Assembly (NCBI GenBank): GCA_043760535.1
Contig: JAYUOV010000286.1
Span: 1-26,242 of the forward strand
Direction: 5' to 3'
From: JAZKFT01 sp043760535
GTDB taxonomy: Bacteria; Bacteroidota; Bacteroidia; Chitinophagales; Chitinophagaceae
DNA length: 26,242 nucleotides
The notes under the pieces were generated by a model. That model saw nothing but the letters and a program-made list of their open reading frames with translations, was not told the origin of the DNA and ran no database searches. How positions within the stretch are numbered: position 1 is the first letter of the stretch; each line of letters starts with the position of its first letter. Positions 1-9,000 of the stretch are shown in pieces. The position numbers and the translations under genes were made by a program.

Positions 1-2
1 TC

Positions 3-1031
3 CTGTGCGCTTTTTCTCGATTGTTTTCCCATGATATCTCAAATTTACACCCTCGTTTACAATTTGAATATCGTTCCAGTTATTTAGGGGGCTGGAGGGC
101 TACTGTTGATACTATAATACTTCTGACAGAAAAATCTGAATATGCTAATCAGTATAACCCATCTAATATTTTGGTGAAAACTTTTGGCAAAAAACAACCC
201 ATTAATTCCATTAGTAATCCTCAAAAAGAATTTTATGTGAAAGCTAAAGAGTGGTTTGAACAAAACTCTTTCAATCTTCAAACAGACAATACTGAAAAAA
301 ATCTTTTAGTTAAAATGGAGGGTAATAGAAAAACTGTTTCTGAATTTGCAGAAATGTTTTATGGTATAAAGGCATATCAGGTTGGGAAAGGAAAACCGGC
401 TCAAACAGAAGAAATCCGAGATGGAAAACCATTTACATCAGGATCAAAAAAAGGTGAAAGTTGGCTTCCGTTCTACGACGGTAAACATATTGGACGATAT
501 GAATTGTTGTGGAAAAATAATAATTGGCTCAACTATGGAAGTTGGCTTGCAGAACCACGAAGGCCATCTGTATTTGAAGGCGAAAAAATTTTAATTCGAA
601 AAATAACCGGCAGAACTCTTCTTGCCACTTATATTTCAGAAACCTCTTACTGCAATACACTTTTATTTGTTTTAAAGCTAAAAGACAAAGCTTATTCGTA
701 TAAAAGTCTTTTAGCTGTTTTTAATTCAGAATTGATTGGTTGGTATTTCAGAAAGAAGTTTCAAATAAGCGATGATGATACCTTTCCACAAATAATGATT
801 CGGGATATATTGCAATTCCCAGTTCCGATCATTGACAAAGAAAAAGACAACGAATTAAACAAACTTGTTGGCCAACTTCTGCAACTCAATGAAGAAAAAG
901 CAGCATCAAAACTTGCCAACCAAGTTTCGCAACTGCAAGGCAAGATTGATTATTGCGAAGACAGAATAAACCAAATCGTTTACCAGCTTTACGAGTTGAC
1001 GGAAGACGAAATAAAAATTTTAGAAGGGTAA
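3..1031 (+). CDS. Eco57I/TaqI-like type II (IIG-like) restriction-modification enzyme, C-terminal part (5' truncated by window)
   Basis: The frame is open to the window edge, so the methyltransferase/nuclease half lies outside and the TTG at 21 is not a real start. The visible 340 or so residues match the TaqI-like C-terminal specificity region. Relative to the TTG, a 'SWLPFYDGKHIGRYELLW' stretch near residues 146-164 is followed by 'NWLNYGSW', 'ILIRKITGRTLLATY' and 'LLAVFNSELIGWYFRKKF', the usual target-recognition signatures. It ends in a coiled-coil-like helix and an 'IVYQLYELTEDEIKILEG' tail that is typical of Bacteroidota members of the family. Inferred role: the specificity domain of a methyltransferase-restriction enzyme acting on foreign DNA. 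The gene is AT-rich compared with rarA next door, which fits horizontal acquisition. A pure methyltransferase cannot be excluded without the N-terminus. Confidence 0.82.
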   Translation: MCAFSRLFSHDISNLHPRLQFEYRSSYLGGWRATVDTIILLTEKSEYANQYNPSNILVKTFGKKQPINSISNPQKEFYVKAKEWFEQNSFNLQTDNTEKNLLVKMEGNRKTVSEFAEMFYGIKAYQVGKGKPAQTEEIRDGKPFTSGSKKGESWLPFYDGKHIGRYELLWKNNNWLNYGSWLAEPRRPSVFEGEKILIRKITGRTLLATYISETSYCNTLLFVLKLKDKAYSYKSLLAVFNSELIGWYFRKKFQISDDDTFPQIMIRDILQFPVPIIDKEKDNELNKLVGQLLQLNEEKAASKLANQVSQLQGKIDYCEDRINQIVYQLYELTEDEIKILEG

Positions 1032-1033
1032 GT

Positions 1034-1288
1034 ATGAAACAAACTTATTTTGAGCAAACGCTGAAAAAAATTGCTTCAGGAAAGGAAGCAGCTATTCAAA
1101 AGTTAGTTGACAAAACTTTTGATGAATTACGTGAAATACGCAAAGATTATTTCAGGCTTTATCAAGATGCAGAAGCATCGGGTTTTGAAGAAGCAAGCCA
1201 GGTACACTACTTAAAATACAGGATAATAGACGAAGCCATAGAAGTGAAATTGGGAAATGAAGAACAGGCCTGGGATTATTTAACCTGA
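1034..1288 (+). CDS. Small helical hypothetical protein downstream of the restriction enzyme
   Basis: An 84-residue ORF starts at ATG 1034, two bases after the restriction-enzyme stop, so the two are almost certainly co-transcribed. A longer frame opens at 953 but overlaps the upstream gene by about 80 bases. The protein is highly charged and predicted mainly helical ('AAIQKLVDKTFDELREIRKDYFR'), with no signal peptide, membrane segment or cysteines. I do not recognise the family. By position it could be a controller, inhibitor or structural partner of the restriction enzyme, but this is inference only. It is bracketed by two near-identical copies of a restriction-enzyme tail (973-1031 and 1303-1364), which marks it as part of an exchangeable cassette. 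Confidence 0.6.
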   Translation: MKQTYFEQTLKKIASGKEAAIQKLVDKTFDELREIRKDYFRLYQDAEASGFEEASQVHYLKYRIIDEAIEVKLGNEEQAWDYLT

Positions 1289-1302
1289 AAAAAGTATCGA
1301 CT

Positions 1303-1364
1303 AAATTGTTTACCAGCTTTACGAGTTGACGGAAGACAAAATAAAAATTATAGAGAGCAAGTAA
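1303..1364 (+). pseudogene. Vestigial C-terminal tail of a second Eco57I-like restriction enzyme
   Basis: This segment repeats 973-1024 at an offset of exactly 330 bases, with about three mismatches in the central 52 positions. Read from 1305 it encodes 'IVYQLYELTEDKIKIIESK' and a TAA at 1362-1364, against 'IVYQLYELTEDEIKILEG' plus stop in the intact gene. The in-frame stop at 1302-1304 and lack of upstream coding sequence show it is a remnant. It most likely derives from a related allele or homologous gene and not from a fresh duplication, because it differs in sense codons. Confidence 0.8.
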
Positions 1365-1373
1365 TCATACCCA

Positions 1374-1412
1374 TCAATACCCATACTTCCCCTTCCATCT
1401 CTCTCTCAAAAA
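1374..1412 (-). pseudogene. Vestigial, diverged copy of the rarA 3' end
   Basis: On the minus strand this segment encodes 'FLRERWKGKYGY' followed by TGA, exactly the last twelve residues of rarA (1539-1577). Codons for L, R, E and G differ at synonymous positions and no residue changes. Identity continues for eight bases beyond the stop (1366-1373 vs 1531-1538) and ends abruptly at 1413. The synonymous-only difference indicates that the copy came from a related rarA allele under coding constraint and not from a recent local duplication. It starts two bases after the stop of the vestigial restriction-enzyme tail, so 1303-1412 reads as one fossil tail-to-tail junction. Confidence 0.85.
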
Positions 1413-1418
1413 CCCCAT

Positions 1419-1496
1419 GCACCGGTTCGTGTCCCACGAACCGGAAGCTGTTTGGCGTCCTGAAATCATTCTGGTTCGTGGGACACTAACCAGTGC
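1419..1496. repeat. 78-bp REP/BIME- or MITE-like palindromic element
   Basis: The two ends are inverted copies of each other: 1419-1434 and the reverse complement of 1481-1496 agree at 14 of 16 bases. Each half also forms its own hairpin: CCGGTTCGTG (1422-1431), loop TCC, CACGAACCGG (1435-1444); and CTGGTTCGTG (1471-1480), loop GGA, CACTAACCAG (1484-1493, one mismatch). No ORF fits inside. It lies exactly between the true and vestigial rarA tails. It is either a REP doublet or a non-autonomous element; no transposase is present in the window. Confidence 0.7.
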
Positions 1497-1538
1497 GGAG
1501 GAAACGTACAATCTTTTTATTGCAACCAACCATACCCA

Positions 1539-2858
1539 TCAATACCCATACTTTCCCTTCCATCTTTCCCTTAAAAACTTCCTCAATTCTTCTTCCCTTG
1601 CATTCTTCCCCGGATTATAAAACGTAGTGCCGGCAAGGCCTTCGGGCAAATATTCCTGTTCTATAAAATTGCCTTCGCCGCTATGGCTGTACTGGTAGTC
1701 TTTACCATAGCCCTGGTCTTTCATAAATTTAGTTGGGGCATTTCGTAAGTGCAGTGGCACGGGTGCATCACCATGTTTACGCACCGCTTCCAAAGCCTGG
1801 CCAATGGCTTCGTAAGCTGCATTGCTCTTGGGCGATGAGGCCAGGTAGGTAACACATTGTGCCAGAATAATCCGCCCTTCGGGATAGCCGATTTTATTAA
1901 CCGCTTCAAAACAGGCATTGGCCATTACGATGGCAGTTGGGTTGGCGTTGCCAATATCTTCACTGGAAAAAATTACCATGCGCCGGGCAATGAATTTGAT
2001 GTCTTCACCAGCCGTTATCATACGGGCCAGCCAGTACACAGCGCCATTAGGGTCGCTGCCCCGCATACTTTTTATAAAGGCACTAATGATGTCGTAATGC
2101 TGTTCGCCTTTTTTATCGTACAGGGCTATTTTTTGTTGGGCTATTTTCATTACCAGTTCGTCGGTAATTTCCACCCCCGCCTTTTGGGCACCCCCGCCAG
2201 CGGGGGATATGGGTGCAGTCTCCCCGCTATTTTCGTAAACTGGATTATCTACAGAGCCTGCTACCAGCTCCAGTAGGTTCAGCAGCTTTCTTGCATCGCC
2301 GCCGCTGATGCGGATCAGGGCCTCGGTTTCTTTTAAATCAATGTTTTTTGCTGCCAGCCAGGCATCTTTTGTTATGGCTTGTTGTAGCAAACCAACAAGT
2401 TGTTCGTTAGTTAAAGTTCGCAATACAAAAACCTGGCAGCGGCTTAGCAAGGCGCTGTTTACTTCAAAAGAGGGGTTTTCCGTAGTTGCACCAATCAGGG
2501 TAATTATACCTTTTTCCACAGCGCCTAATAAAGCATCCTGCTGCCCTTTATTAAAGCGGTGTATTTCATCTATAAATAAAATAACGCCGGTTTGTTTTTT
2601 GGCCATATCTATCACTTCTCTTACTTCTTTTACCCCACTGCTTATAGCACTTAATGTGTAAAATGGCCTGTTGAGCTGATTGGCTATAATGCCGGCCAGT
2701 GTTGTTTTTCCCACTCCCGGCGGCCCCCATAAAATCATAGATGGGATAATGCTTTTCTCAATAGCATGTTGCAATACGCTTCCGGTACCGGTAAGGTGTT
2801 CCTGGCCCATTAAATCGGCAAGTATCTGCGGGCGGAGGCGTTCGGCTAAAGGTTCCAT
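1539..2858 (-). CDS. rarA: Replication-associated recombination protein A (RarA/MgsA AAA+ ATPase)
   Basis: The 439-residue protein is a full-length RarA/WRNIP1-type AAA+ ATPase that acts at stalled replication forks in the cytoplasm. Visible motifs are Walker A GPPGVGKT (45-52), Walker B LFIDEI (94-99), sensor 1 GATTEN (123-128) and the SRC arginine-finger motif (139-141). The C-terminal half has the 'KKGEQHYDIISAFIKS-RGSDPNGAVYWLARM' signature and ends 'KFLRERWKGKYGY'. An unusual linker at about residues 201-229, containing 'PISPAGGGAQKAG', is encoded by a GC-rich palindrome (2191-2206) and looks like repeat DNA read in frame. The start ATG at 2858 gives the normal N-terminus 'MEPLAERLRP'. 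It is transcribed divergently from the thiolase. Its stop region is duplicated at 1374-1412. Confidence 0.95.
   Translation of the reverse strand: MEPLAERLRPQILADLMGQEHLTGTGSVLQHAIEKSIIPSMILWGPPGVGKTTLAGIIANQLNRPFYTLSAISSGVKEVREVIDMAKKQTGVILFIDEIHRFNKGQQDALLGAVEKGIITLIGATTENPSFEVNSALLSRCQVFVLRTLTNEQLVGLLQQAITKDAWLAAKNIDLKETEALIRISGGDARKLLNLLELVAGSVDNPVYENSGETAPISPAGGGAQKAGVEITDELVMKIAQQKIALYDKKGEQHYDIISAFIKSMRGSDPNGAVYWLARMITAGEDIKFIARRMVIFSSEDIGNANPTAIVMANACFEAVNKIGYPEGRIILAQCVTYLASSPKSNAAYEAIGQALEAVRKHGDAPVPLHLRNAPTKFMKDQGYGKDYQYSHSGEGNFIEQEYLPEGLAGTTFYNPGKNAREEELRKFLRERWKGKYGY
2191..2206. repeat. In-frame GC-rich palindrome inside rarA
   Basis: Arms CCCCCGC (2191-2197) and GCGGGGG (2200-2206) are perfect inverted repeats around a CA centre, flanked by more C/G runs (2173-2180 and 2211-2214). 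The segment is read in frame as part of a proline/glycine-rich insert in the linker of RarA. Base composition differs sharply from the surrounding gene. It resembles palindromic repeats scattered in Bacteroidota genomes, but copy number cannot be judged here. Confidence 0.6.
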
Positions 2859-2998
2859 AGCATTAAAATTAATTGTGTTGACATTAAGAAGCTAGGTAAT
2901 TAAATGGATTCATATCGTTGAAAGGGTTATGTGTTTTTTAAATCCCGAAATTTTATCAGCCATTTTTTTAACCAAAAAATACTGTAACAAATAAATAG

Positions 2999-3030
2999 TT
3001 GCATAAACAACCTTTTTTGTTTTATTTTTG
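2999..3030 (+). promoter_or_regulatory. Bacteroidota-type promoter of the thiolase gene
   Basis: A TTG at 2999-3001 (-33 element) is followed after 21 bases by TATTTTTG at 3023-3030, a perfect match to the Bacteroidota -7 consensus TAnnTTTG. Transcription would start near 3036, giving a leader of about 60 nt before the ATG at 3098. Confidence 0.6.
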
Positions 3031-3097
3031 AATTGCCATACAAAGATGGTGCAGATAAAAGCCATTCAAAAACATTTTACCATAAAAAATATTACCC

Positions 3098-4273
3098 ATG
3101 CAGGAAGCATATATCGTAGCTGGTTACCGCACGGCCGTAGCTAAAAGTAAAAGAGGCGGATTCCGTTTTATGCGGCCCGATGATTTGGCAGTTTCCGTAA
3201 TTAAAGGCTTGATGGCCAGCATACCCGAACTGGATGCCAAACGTGTGGACGATTGTATAGTGGGCAATGCCGTGCCGGAAGCCGAACAAGGTTTGCAAAT
3301 TGGCCGTATTATTAGTGCCAGGGCGTTGGGCATACATGCACCCGGCATGACGGTGAACCGTTATTGTGCCAGCGGCCTGGAAACCATTGCAATAGCAACA
3401 GCTAAAATACGTAGCGGCATGGCAGATTGTATTGTAGCCGGTGGCGTAGAAAGTATGAGCTTGGTGCCTGCAAGTGGCTGGAAAACCGTACCCAATTATA
3501 CGGTGGCAAGCACTGAACCAGATTACTATTTAAACATGGGCCTTACGGCCGAAGCTGTAGCCAAAGAATACAATGTAAGCCGGGAAGACCAGGATTTGTT
3601 TTCGTTTAACAGCCACCAGAAAGCAATGAACGCCATTCAAAGTGGCTTTTTTAAAGATGGCATTTTACCCATAACCGTAGAGGAGGTTTATGTAAATGAA
3701 AAAGGCAAAAGGGCCACAAAATCTTATGTAGTAGATACCGACGAAGGCCCACGTAAAGACACCACCATTGAAGCTTTGGCAAAACTGAAACCGGTTTTTG
3801 CAGCCAATGGCACGGTTACCGCAGGTAATGCTTCGCAAACCAGCGATGGAGCCAGCTTTGTAGTGGTAATGAGCGAAAAAATGGTAAACGAACTGGGGCT
3901 GAAACCCATAGCCAGACTCGTAAACTATGCTTGTGCCGGTGTGGAGCCCCGCATTATGGGCATCGGCCCGGTGGCGGCCGTACCAAAGGTTTTAAAACAG
4001 GCCGGTATGAATATAAACGACATAGACCTGTTTGAATTAAACGAAGCGTTTGCATCGCAAAGCCTCGCTGTAATGCGTACGCTGGAACTGAATGCAGAAA
4101 AAGTAAACATTAACGGCGGCGCTATTTCATTAGGTCATCCGCTGGGCTGTACCGGTAGTAAACTAACCGTACAAATAACCCACGACCTTAAAAGGCTGAA
4201 TAAAAAATATGGCATCGTAACGGCCTGTGTAGGCGGCGGACAGGGTATTGCAGGAATAATTGAGAGGTTGTAA
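3098..4273 (+). CDS. Thiolase (acetyl-CoA acyltransferase/acetyltransferase)
   Basis: The 391-residue protein has the normal thiolase length. It carries the nucleophilic cysteine in 'NRYCASGLE' (C90), the 'ELNEAFASQ' motif, the catalytic histidine in 'GGAISLGHPLGCTG' (H347), and the second cysteine in 'VTACVGGGQG' (C377). The family either cleaves 3-ketoacyl-CoA in beta-oxidation or condenses two acetyl-CoA. 'MRPDDLA' near the N-terminus and the overall pattern favour a FadA-like degradative role, but the sequence alone does not settle it. No fadB or acyl-CoA dehydrogenase is adjacent. It is a single-gene unit with its own promoter (2999-3030) and a terminator at 4311-4334. Confidence 0.92.
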   Translation: MQEAYIVAGYRTAVAKSKRGGFRFMRPDDLAVSVIKGLMASIPELDAKRVDDCIVGNAVPEAEQGLQIGRIISARALGIHAPGMTVNRYCASGLETIAIATAKIRSGMADCIVAGGVESMSLVPASGWKTVPNYTVASTEPDYYLNMGLTAEAVAKEYNVSREDQDLFSFNSHQKAMNAIQSGFFKDGILPITVEEVYVNEKGKRATKSYVVDTDEGPRKDTTIEALAKLKPVFAANGTVTAGNASQTSDGASFVVVMSEKMVNELGLKPIARLVNYACAGVEPRIMGIGPVAAVPKVLKQAGMNINDIDLFELNEAFASQSLAVMRTLELNAEKVNINGGAISLGHPLGCTGSKLTVQITHDLKRLNKKYGIVTACVGGGQGIAGIIERL

Positions 4274-4310
4274 AAATAGCTTTGTGATTTTGAAAGTAAT
4301 CTCATATAAA

Positions 4311-4335
4311 AAGCCCCGAAAAACTTCGGGGCTTC
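4311..4335. terminator. Bidirectional intrinsic terminator between thiolase and susD
   Basis: A perfect 10-bp stem, AAGCCCCGAA (4311-4320) and TTCGGGGCTT (4325-4334), has an AAAC loop. It is followed by T-rich sequence on the plus strand and by an A-rich flank that gives Ts on the minus strand. It serves the convergent thiolase (+) and susD-like (-) genes. Confidence 0.85.
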
Positions 4336-4360
4336 TTTATTTAATTAAAATAACTAGTTC

Positions 4361-5992
4361 TTATTTAGGATTTTTTACCGGAGCACTTCCTGGGGCGGCT
4401 GGGTTATAGGTCAGCTCATTACCAGGTACATCCCAGTAATCGAGGTAATTATACTCAATGATTCCATTGGTACTTACCACACCTGTGCTGCTTACTAACA
4501 CGGCACCTGTACGGCCACCTCCCATTGCTACAGGGTTAATAATACCCCAACGACGCAGGTCGTAAAAAGAAAGTCCACGGAATGCACAAACAATCCGGCG
4601 CTCTCTGCGAAGTTCCTCTCTTGCCTGGGCTACCGTAAGTCCTGTATTGGCCACAGCTGTAAGTCCTGCACCTTGAAGGGTGCGTATGGCATCAATTATG
4701 GCAAGACCTTGATTTATCTGGTTGGTATTAATCAATGCCTCTGCTTTCATCAGTTCATTTTCTTCGTAATCGCCTGCACAATGTAATTCGTAGGCGCCTG
4801 CCGTAGTATTAGCATAAATAGCTACATCTGCTACCCCATTACCACCATCTAGCAGCGCAAATCTTGTAAAATGTGCATTACCTCTGTCTGCCTGACCTAG
4901 GTAAGGAACCCCAATTTTTACATTTTGATCTCTGCGTTTGTCACCGGTTTTAAATTCCTGTACCCATCTTTCGCTTAATTTATAGGTAGCGCCACCTGGT
5001 GCTACAGATTGTGTACGTCCCATAATTAATTGACCAGCAGTGTAAAGGTTTCCTACAGCATCTGTACGAACCGTAAACACATTATCCGTAGCATTAATGC
5101 CAGCTCCTGTTAAGGTTAATATGTTAGCCCAATCTGCTGCTGTCATGGTGGCTACAGTTTTGTTTACCAGCAGGTTTCTGGCTTTTAAAGTACTCACATT
5201 TCTTCTCAACTGATCTGGTGTAGGAGCAAAGCCTTTTCCTACTTGAAAATTGCTAGGGATAAACAACTTGAACATGTCTGTAAATACAGTTGCATTAGCT
5301 GCTGCCGAAGTGGTTACTGCCAAATCCAGATTTCTGTTAGCCTCTGTTATAATGGCTTCTTTGGTTACATAATTGCCATTGGTAGCAAAAGATGCATTGT
5401 TAATTAAACCAGCATAATAAATAGAACCGATATGGCTATAGGCAAAACCTTTCCACCAATAAGCCCAGGTTTTGATAGCTGCTTTTTTAGAAGCAGCATC
5501 GCCAGAAAGCCCAACGGTTTCTACTTTTTCTAGCAGCAAATTACAAGAGCCTATTAAGTTGTACATGTAAGCCCACTCATAAAACAGGAAATTATTGGGC
5601 CCCTGTTGGTTGGTATTAGCCTGACGAATAAGGGCTATTTGGGTGCTAGGAGAATTTGGATTCGCTACAGTTGTACCATTATCGAAAGTTACCTTATCCG
5701 GACAGCCCAACTGGTTAAGAAATGCATTGGCGGCATCTGCACCAATTACATCGCCCATCAATTCGTGGAAACCGAGTGCTCCGCTCCAAAAAGGACCGAA
5801 AACACCATCCGTATATTTTAAGCTTCTAAAGCCGGTTACGTACACACCCCCAGTAGCAAATGCCACAATACCAGCCTCGTTGTTTAGTGAGGTAGGCGTG
5901 GGTTGATTGGGGTTTTCTAAGGCCAAATCTTTTTTGCAGCCTGTAAAAACCAAGGCAGACAACAAGATGGCTGAGACATATTTTGATATCAT
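4361..5992 (-). CDS. SusD/RagB-like outer-membrane substrate-binding lipoprotein
   Basis: From ATG 5992 the protein has 543 residues. An N-terminal lipoprotein signal ends 'LLSALVFTGCKKD' (lipid-modified Cys19), followed by charged residues as in surface-exposed Bacteroidota lipoproteins. SusD signatures are visible: the helical middle 'LFYEWAYMYNLIGSCNLLLEKV', the C-terminal 'ELRRERRIVCAFRGLSFYDLRRWG', and the terminal 'YWDVPGNELTYNP'. SusD proteins cap a SusC transporter and bind its ligand at the cell surface. The frame can be extended to a TTG at 6022, but that overlaps the susC stop and adds ten residues before the signal peptide, so ATG 5992 is preferred. It starts 19 bases after the susC-like stop, so the two form an operon. 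The substrate is unknown; no glycosidase or protease lies beside them. Confidence 0.93.
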   Translation of the reverse strand: MISKYVSAILLSALVFTGCKKDLALENPNQPTPTSLNNEAGIVAFATGGVYVTGFRSLKYTDGVFGPFWSGALGFHELMGDVIGADAANAFLNQLGCPDKVTFDNGTTVANPNSPSTQIALIRQANTNQQGPNNFLFYEWAYMYNLIGSCNLLLEKVETVGLSGDAASKKAAIKTWAYWWKGFAYSHIGSIYYAGLINNASFATNGNYVTKEAIITEANRNLDLAVTTSAAANATVFTDMFKLFIPSNFQVGKGFAPTPDQLRRNVSTLKARNLLVNKTVATMTAADWANILTLTGAGINATDNVFTVRTDAVGNLYTAGQLIMGRTQSVAPGGATYKLSERWVQEFKTGDKRRDQNVKIGVPYLGQADRGNAHFTRFALLDGGNGVADVAIYANTTAGAYELHCAGDYEENELMKAEALINTNQINQGLAIIDAIRTLQGAGLTAVANTGLTVAQAREELRRERRIVCAFRGLSFYDLRRWGIINPVAMGGGRTGAVLVSSTGVVSTNGIIEYNYLDYWDVPGNELTYNPAAPGSAPVKNPK

Positions 5993-6011
5993 AGTAGTAA
6001 TGTTTTTGTTT

Positions 6012-9000
6012 TTAGAATCCAAGGTTCAATGCCACTTGGTAAGTTTTTACGTTAGGAATGGTATTATGATCTACACCCCTGTCCCAGGCTGAATTGTTTG
6101 TCCCAGAACTTACTTCAGGATCGTAACCGGTATAATTGGTAAAGGTTACAAGGTTACGGCCAGAAAGCACCAGCTGCATGCGGCTAACGCCTTTTACTGT
6201 AAACAATTTTGCAAAATCAAAACCTATTGAAACGTTCCTCAGGCGCAGGAAAGATGCATCTTCCATAAAATAACTTTTGGTACCATTGGCTTGTCTACCT
6301 GCATATACGCCACGGTAAAAAGCACTCCAAGCAGCTGTTTGGCCATTGATTGTAATGTCATTGTCGTAATCTTTATGTATGCCATCGCGGTACATCCATC
6401 CTTTGGTTTGGTTGTAAAGATTGGCACCATGTATCCAATCCCACTGAAAACCAAAACTTAACATACCCTTATAATTGAAATCGTTTATAAAACTCATATT
6501 AAACTTGGGATTGGGGTCGCCCAAAGAATACCTGCCTGCGCTCAAAAATGGTTGTTTGGTGGTTTTTCTTACCACATAACCATTACTGGCCACTTCGTAT
6601 AATGGGTGGTCGGCTTTCGGTATAAAAAATGCACCCGATGGATCGGTCTGTTCTACGGTAGTTAGCATTAAGTAGCCGTATAATTGGCCAATTTGCTCAC
6701 CAGCCCTAATAATATATTGCGAACTGCCTGCAGCCGATTGCTTAATCACTTCGGCATTCAGCAATACACTTTTTACTTTAGAATTTTGTTTACTAAAGTT
6801 GGTGGTTAAATTCCAATTGAAATTTTTAGAAGACAAGATATCCAGATTTAACGAAGCCTGAATACCATCCGATTCTAAAGACATTGCATTTGTAAGCTGG
6901 CGCCCAATGCCGATGCTTGGTGCTACATCTACGTTGTCTATCACATCTTCCGATGTGCGTTTCCAATAAGTAAAGCTAAGGTTAGCGGTTCTGAACCATG
7001 ATGATTTAGAAATTTTAAAACCAATGTCGGTTCCTACTTCCAATTCTTTAGCTACCTCTACCCTTAAATCAGGGTTTGCATTGGTCACTGGGGTAGCCAG
7101 TGCAGTTTTTGTTCCTGCTATTACAGGGGTTAATATCGGAAACCTGTCATAAGCTCCGGGCTGAATACCTGCCTCACCATAAGCAGCTCTTAACTTCCAT
7201 TCAGCTATTACTTTGTCAATATTGTTGTTTTGCCAAAAATTTAATTGCGAAGGCCTAAAATAAACATCTCCCCTAGGAAAAGTAAATGGTGTAGAACCTT
7301 GGCCAAATGCTGAAGAATAATCGCTTCTTACACCAACACTAGCACCCGCAATATCACCCCAATCAAACCTTTGGTTAACCAAATAACCGTATGTGGCAAA
7401 GTTTCTTATGAAATCGGAGGCTACCTGGTAATTAATCATATCCGACGCTCTATAGGGAGTTAGGATGGGTGCGTCTGAACCATAGCTTATAAATTGGCTG
7501 AAATTACTTTTTCTATAATCCCATCCTACCTGTGTAGAAGTAGTTAATGGAATGTTTATGCCAAAATCTTCTTTAAAATTAAATTTAAGGAACATGTTGG
7601 CATTAAAATTTTGATTGATGGATACAAAATCTCCCTGATTTATTTCACCAGATTCTGATGAAGCATTGGGTGACGCATAGGAGGTGCGTGGAGAATATGC
7701 TTCTGCCCAGTACTGCCAGTAATCGGCACCCTCGCTATGGCTTTGTTCTGCTATTTCAAACCTGCGGTTCAGTTGGCTTCTATTGATACCATACTTGGCA
7801 TCTAGTTCCACAAATTTTGGAAATTTATAATTCAGGTTCAGGCTTTGTACCACATCTAATCCTTTCTCTTTGAACCTCGCATTTTCTACGATGTAATTAA
7901 AATTGTAACCATTTACACCAACAGCATCCCCAAAATAAGGCGATTGAAACCCTGCTGCATCTCTCTGCTCATAATTGGCAAAAGGGCGGCTATTATTGAT
8001 GGCGTAAAGCATGTTTCTTCCATCCGGGTCCAGCTGGGTATTGGTGGTGCTTACCACCTGTGTTACCGACCGCAGCCTTAATCCTTTGGCCAGTTCGATA
8101 CCTAGGTTCACACTAAGATTTGTTCTGGAAAAATTGCCATTGTTTTTAAATACGGTTTCCTGGCGGTTGTCAGAAAGTACAAAACTGTAATCCAATTTAT
8201 CTTTTGCGCCGCTGATATTGATAGAATTATTGTACGTGTTTGCTTTTTGAAAAAACATATTGTAATGATCGTACCACAACAGGTTTTTACCATATTGTTG
8301 ATTGTATTTGGTAGAATCATTTATCAAGTTAATTACTGGATTACCCAAGTATGAACCTGTTACCGGATCAAAATTCATTACGGATCCAGAACCGGTTACC
8401 ACTTCGCCATTGGCATTTACCCTAAAACCATGTTTTTTGGCTTTTTGTACATCGCCTATATTTAGTAGTTCGCTTGTTCCTATGCTTGATGAAACTGTGA
8501 TACTTGTTTTGCCTTGTTTTCCTTTTTTAGAAAATAACTGAATAACTCCATTGGCTCCCTGTGCACCGTAAAGCGAGGCGGCTGCAGGGCCTTGTACTAC
8601 TTCTACCCGCTCCACATTGCTTAGGTCGAGACTCTCCAGGCCCGTAGCTGCAACTTCCACACCATCTAATAAAATCATCGGACTAGTGCCTTGCAAAATA
8701 GTGTTAATACCCCTTAATACAATGTTTACAGGAGCACCAGGGCTACCATTTGTGGTAGATATTTGAGCCCCAGCTATTTTGCCAATCAACGCATTGCCTA
8801 TATCTGCAGTGGGAGCAGCAGGCAGCTTGTCTGCATTAATGCTCTCAACGGCAATGGCCAATTTCTTTTTAGATGTTGCAACACCAGTACCAGTTACTAC
8901 TACTTCATTTAAAGATTTAACGTCTGTAACAAGTGTAACAGAAACGTTAGCTGTTGCAGCCACTTCTTTGTTTTCAAAACCAACAGCACTAATAATAAGC

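Noticed and set aside
1422..1444. tRNA-like T-arm (GGTTCG...)
   Set aside because: The sequence is a simple 10-bp hairpin; no acceptor stem, anticodon arm or D-arm surrounds it.
1417..1620. 67-codon plus-strand ORF near the rarA end
   Set aside because: It is the translation of the palindromic element and the antisense of the rarA 3' end.
5993..6022. TTG 6022 as the start of the SusD-like protein
   Set aside because: It overlaps the susC-like stop and adds ten residues ahead of a complete lipoprotein signal.
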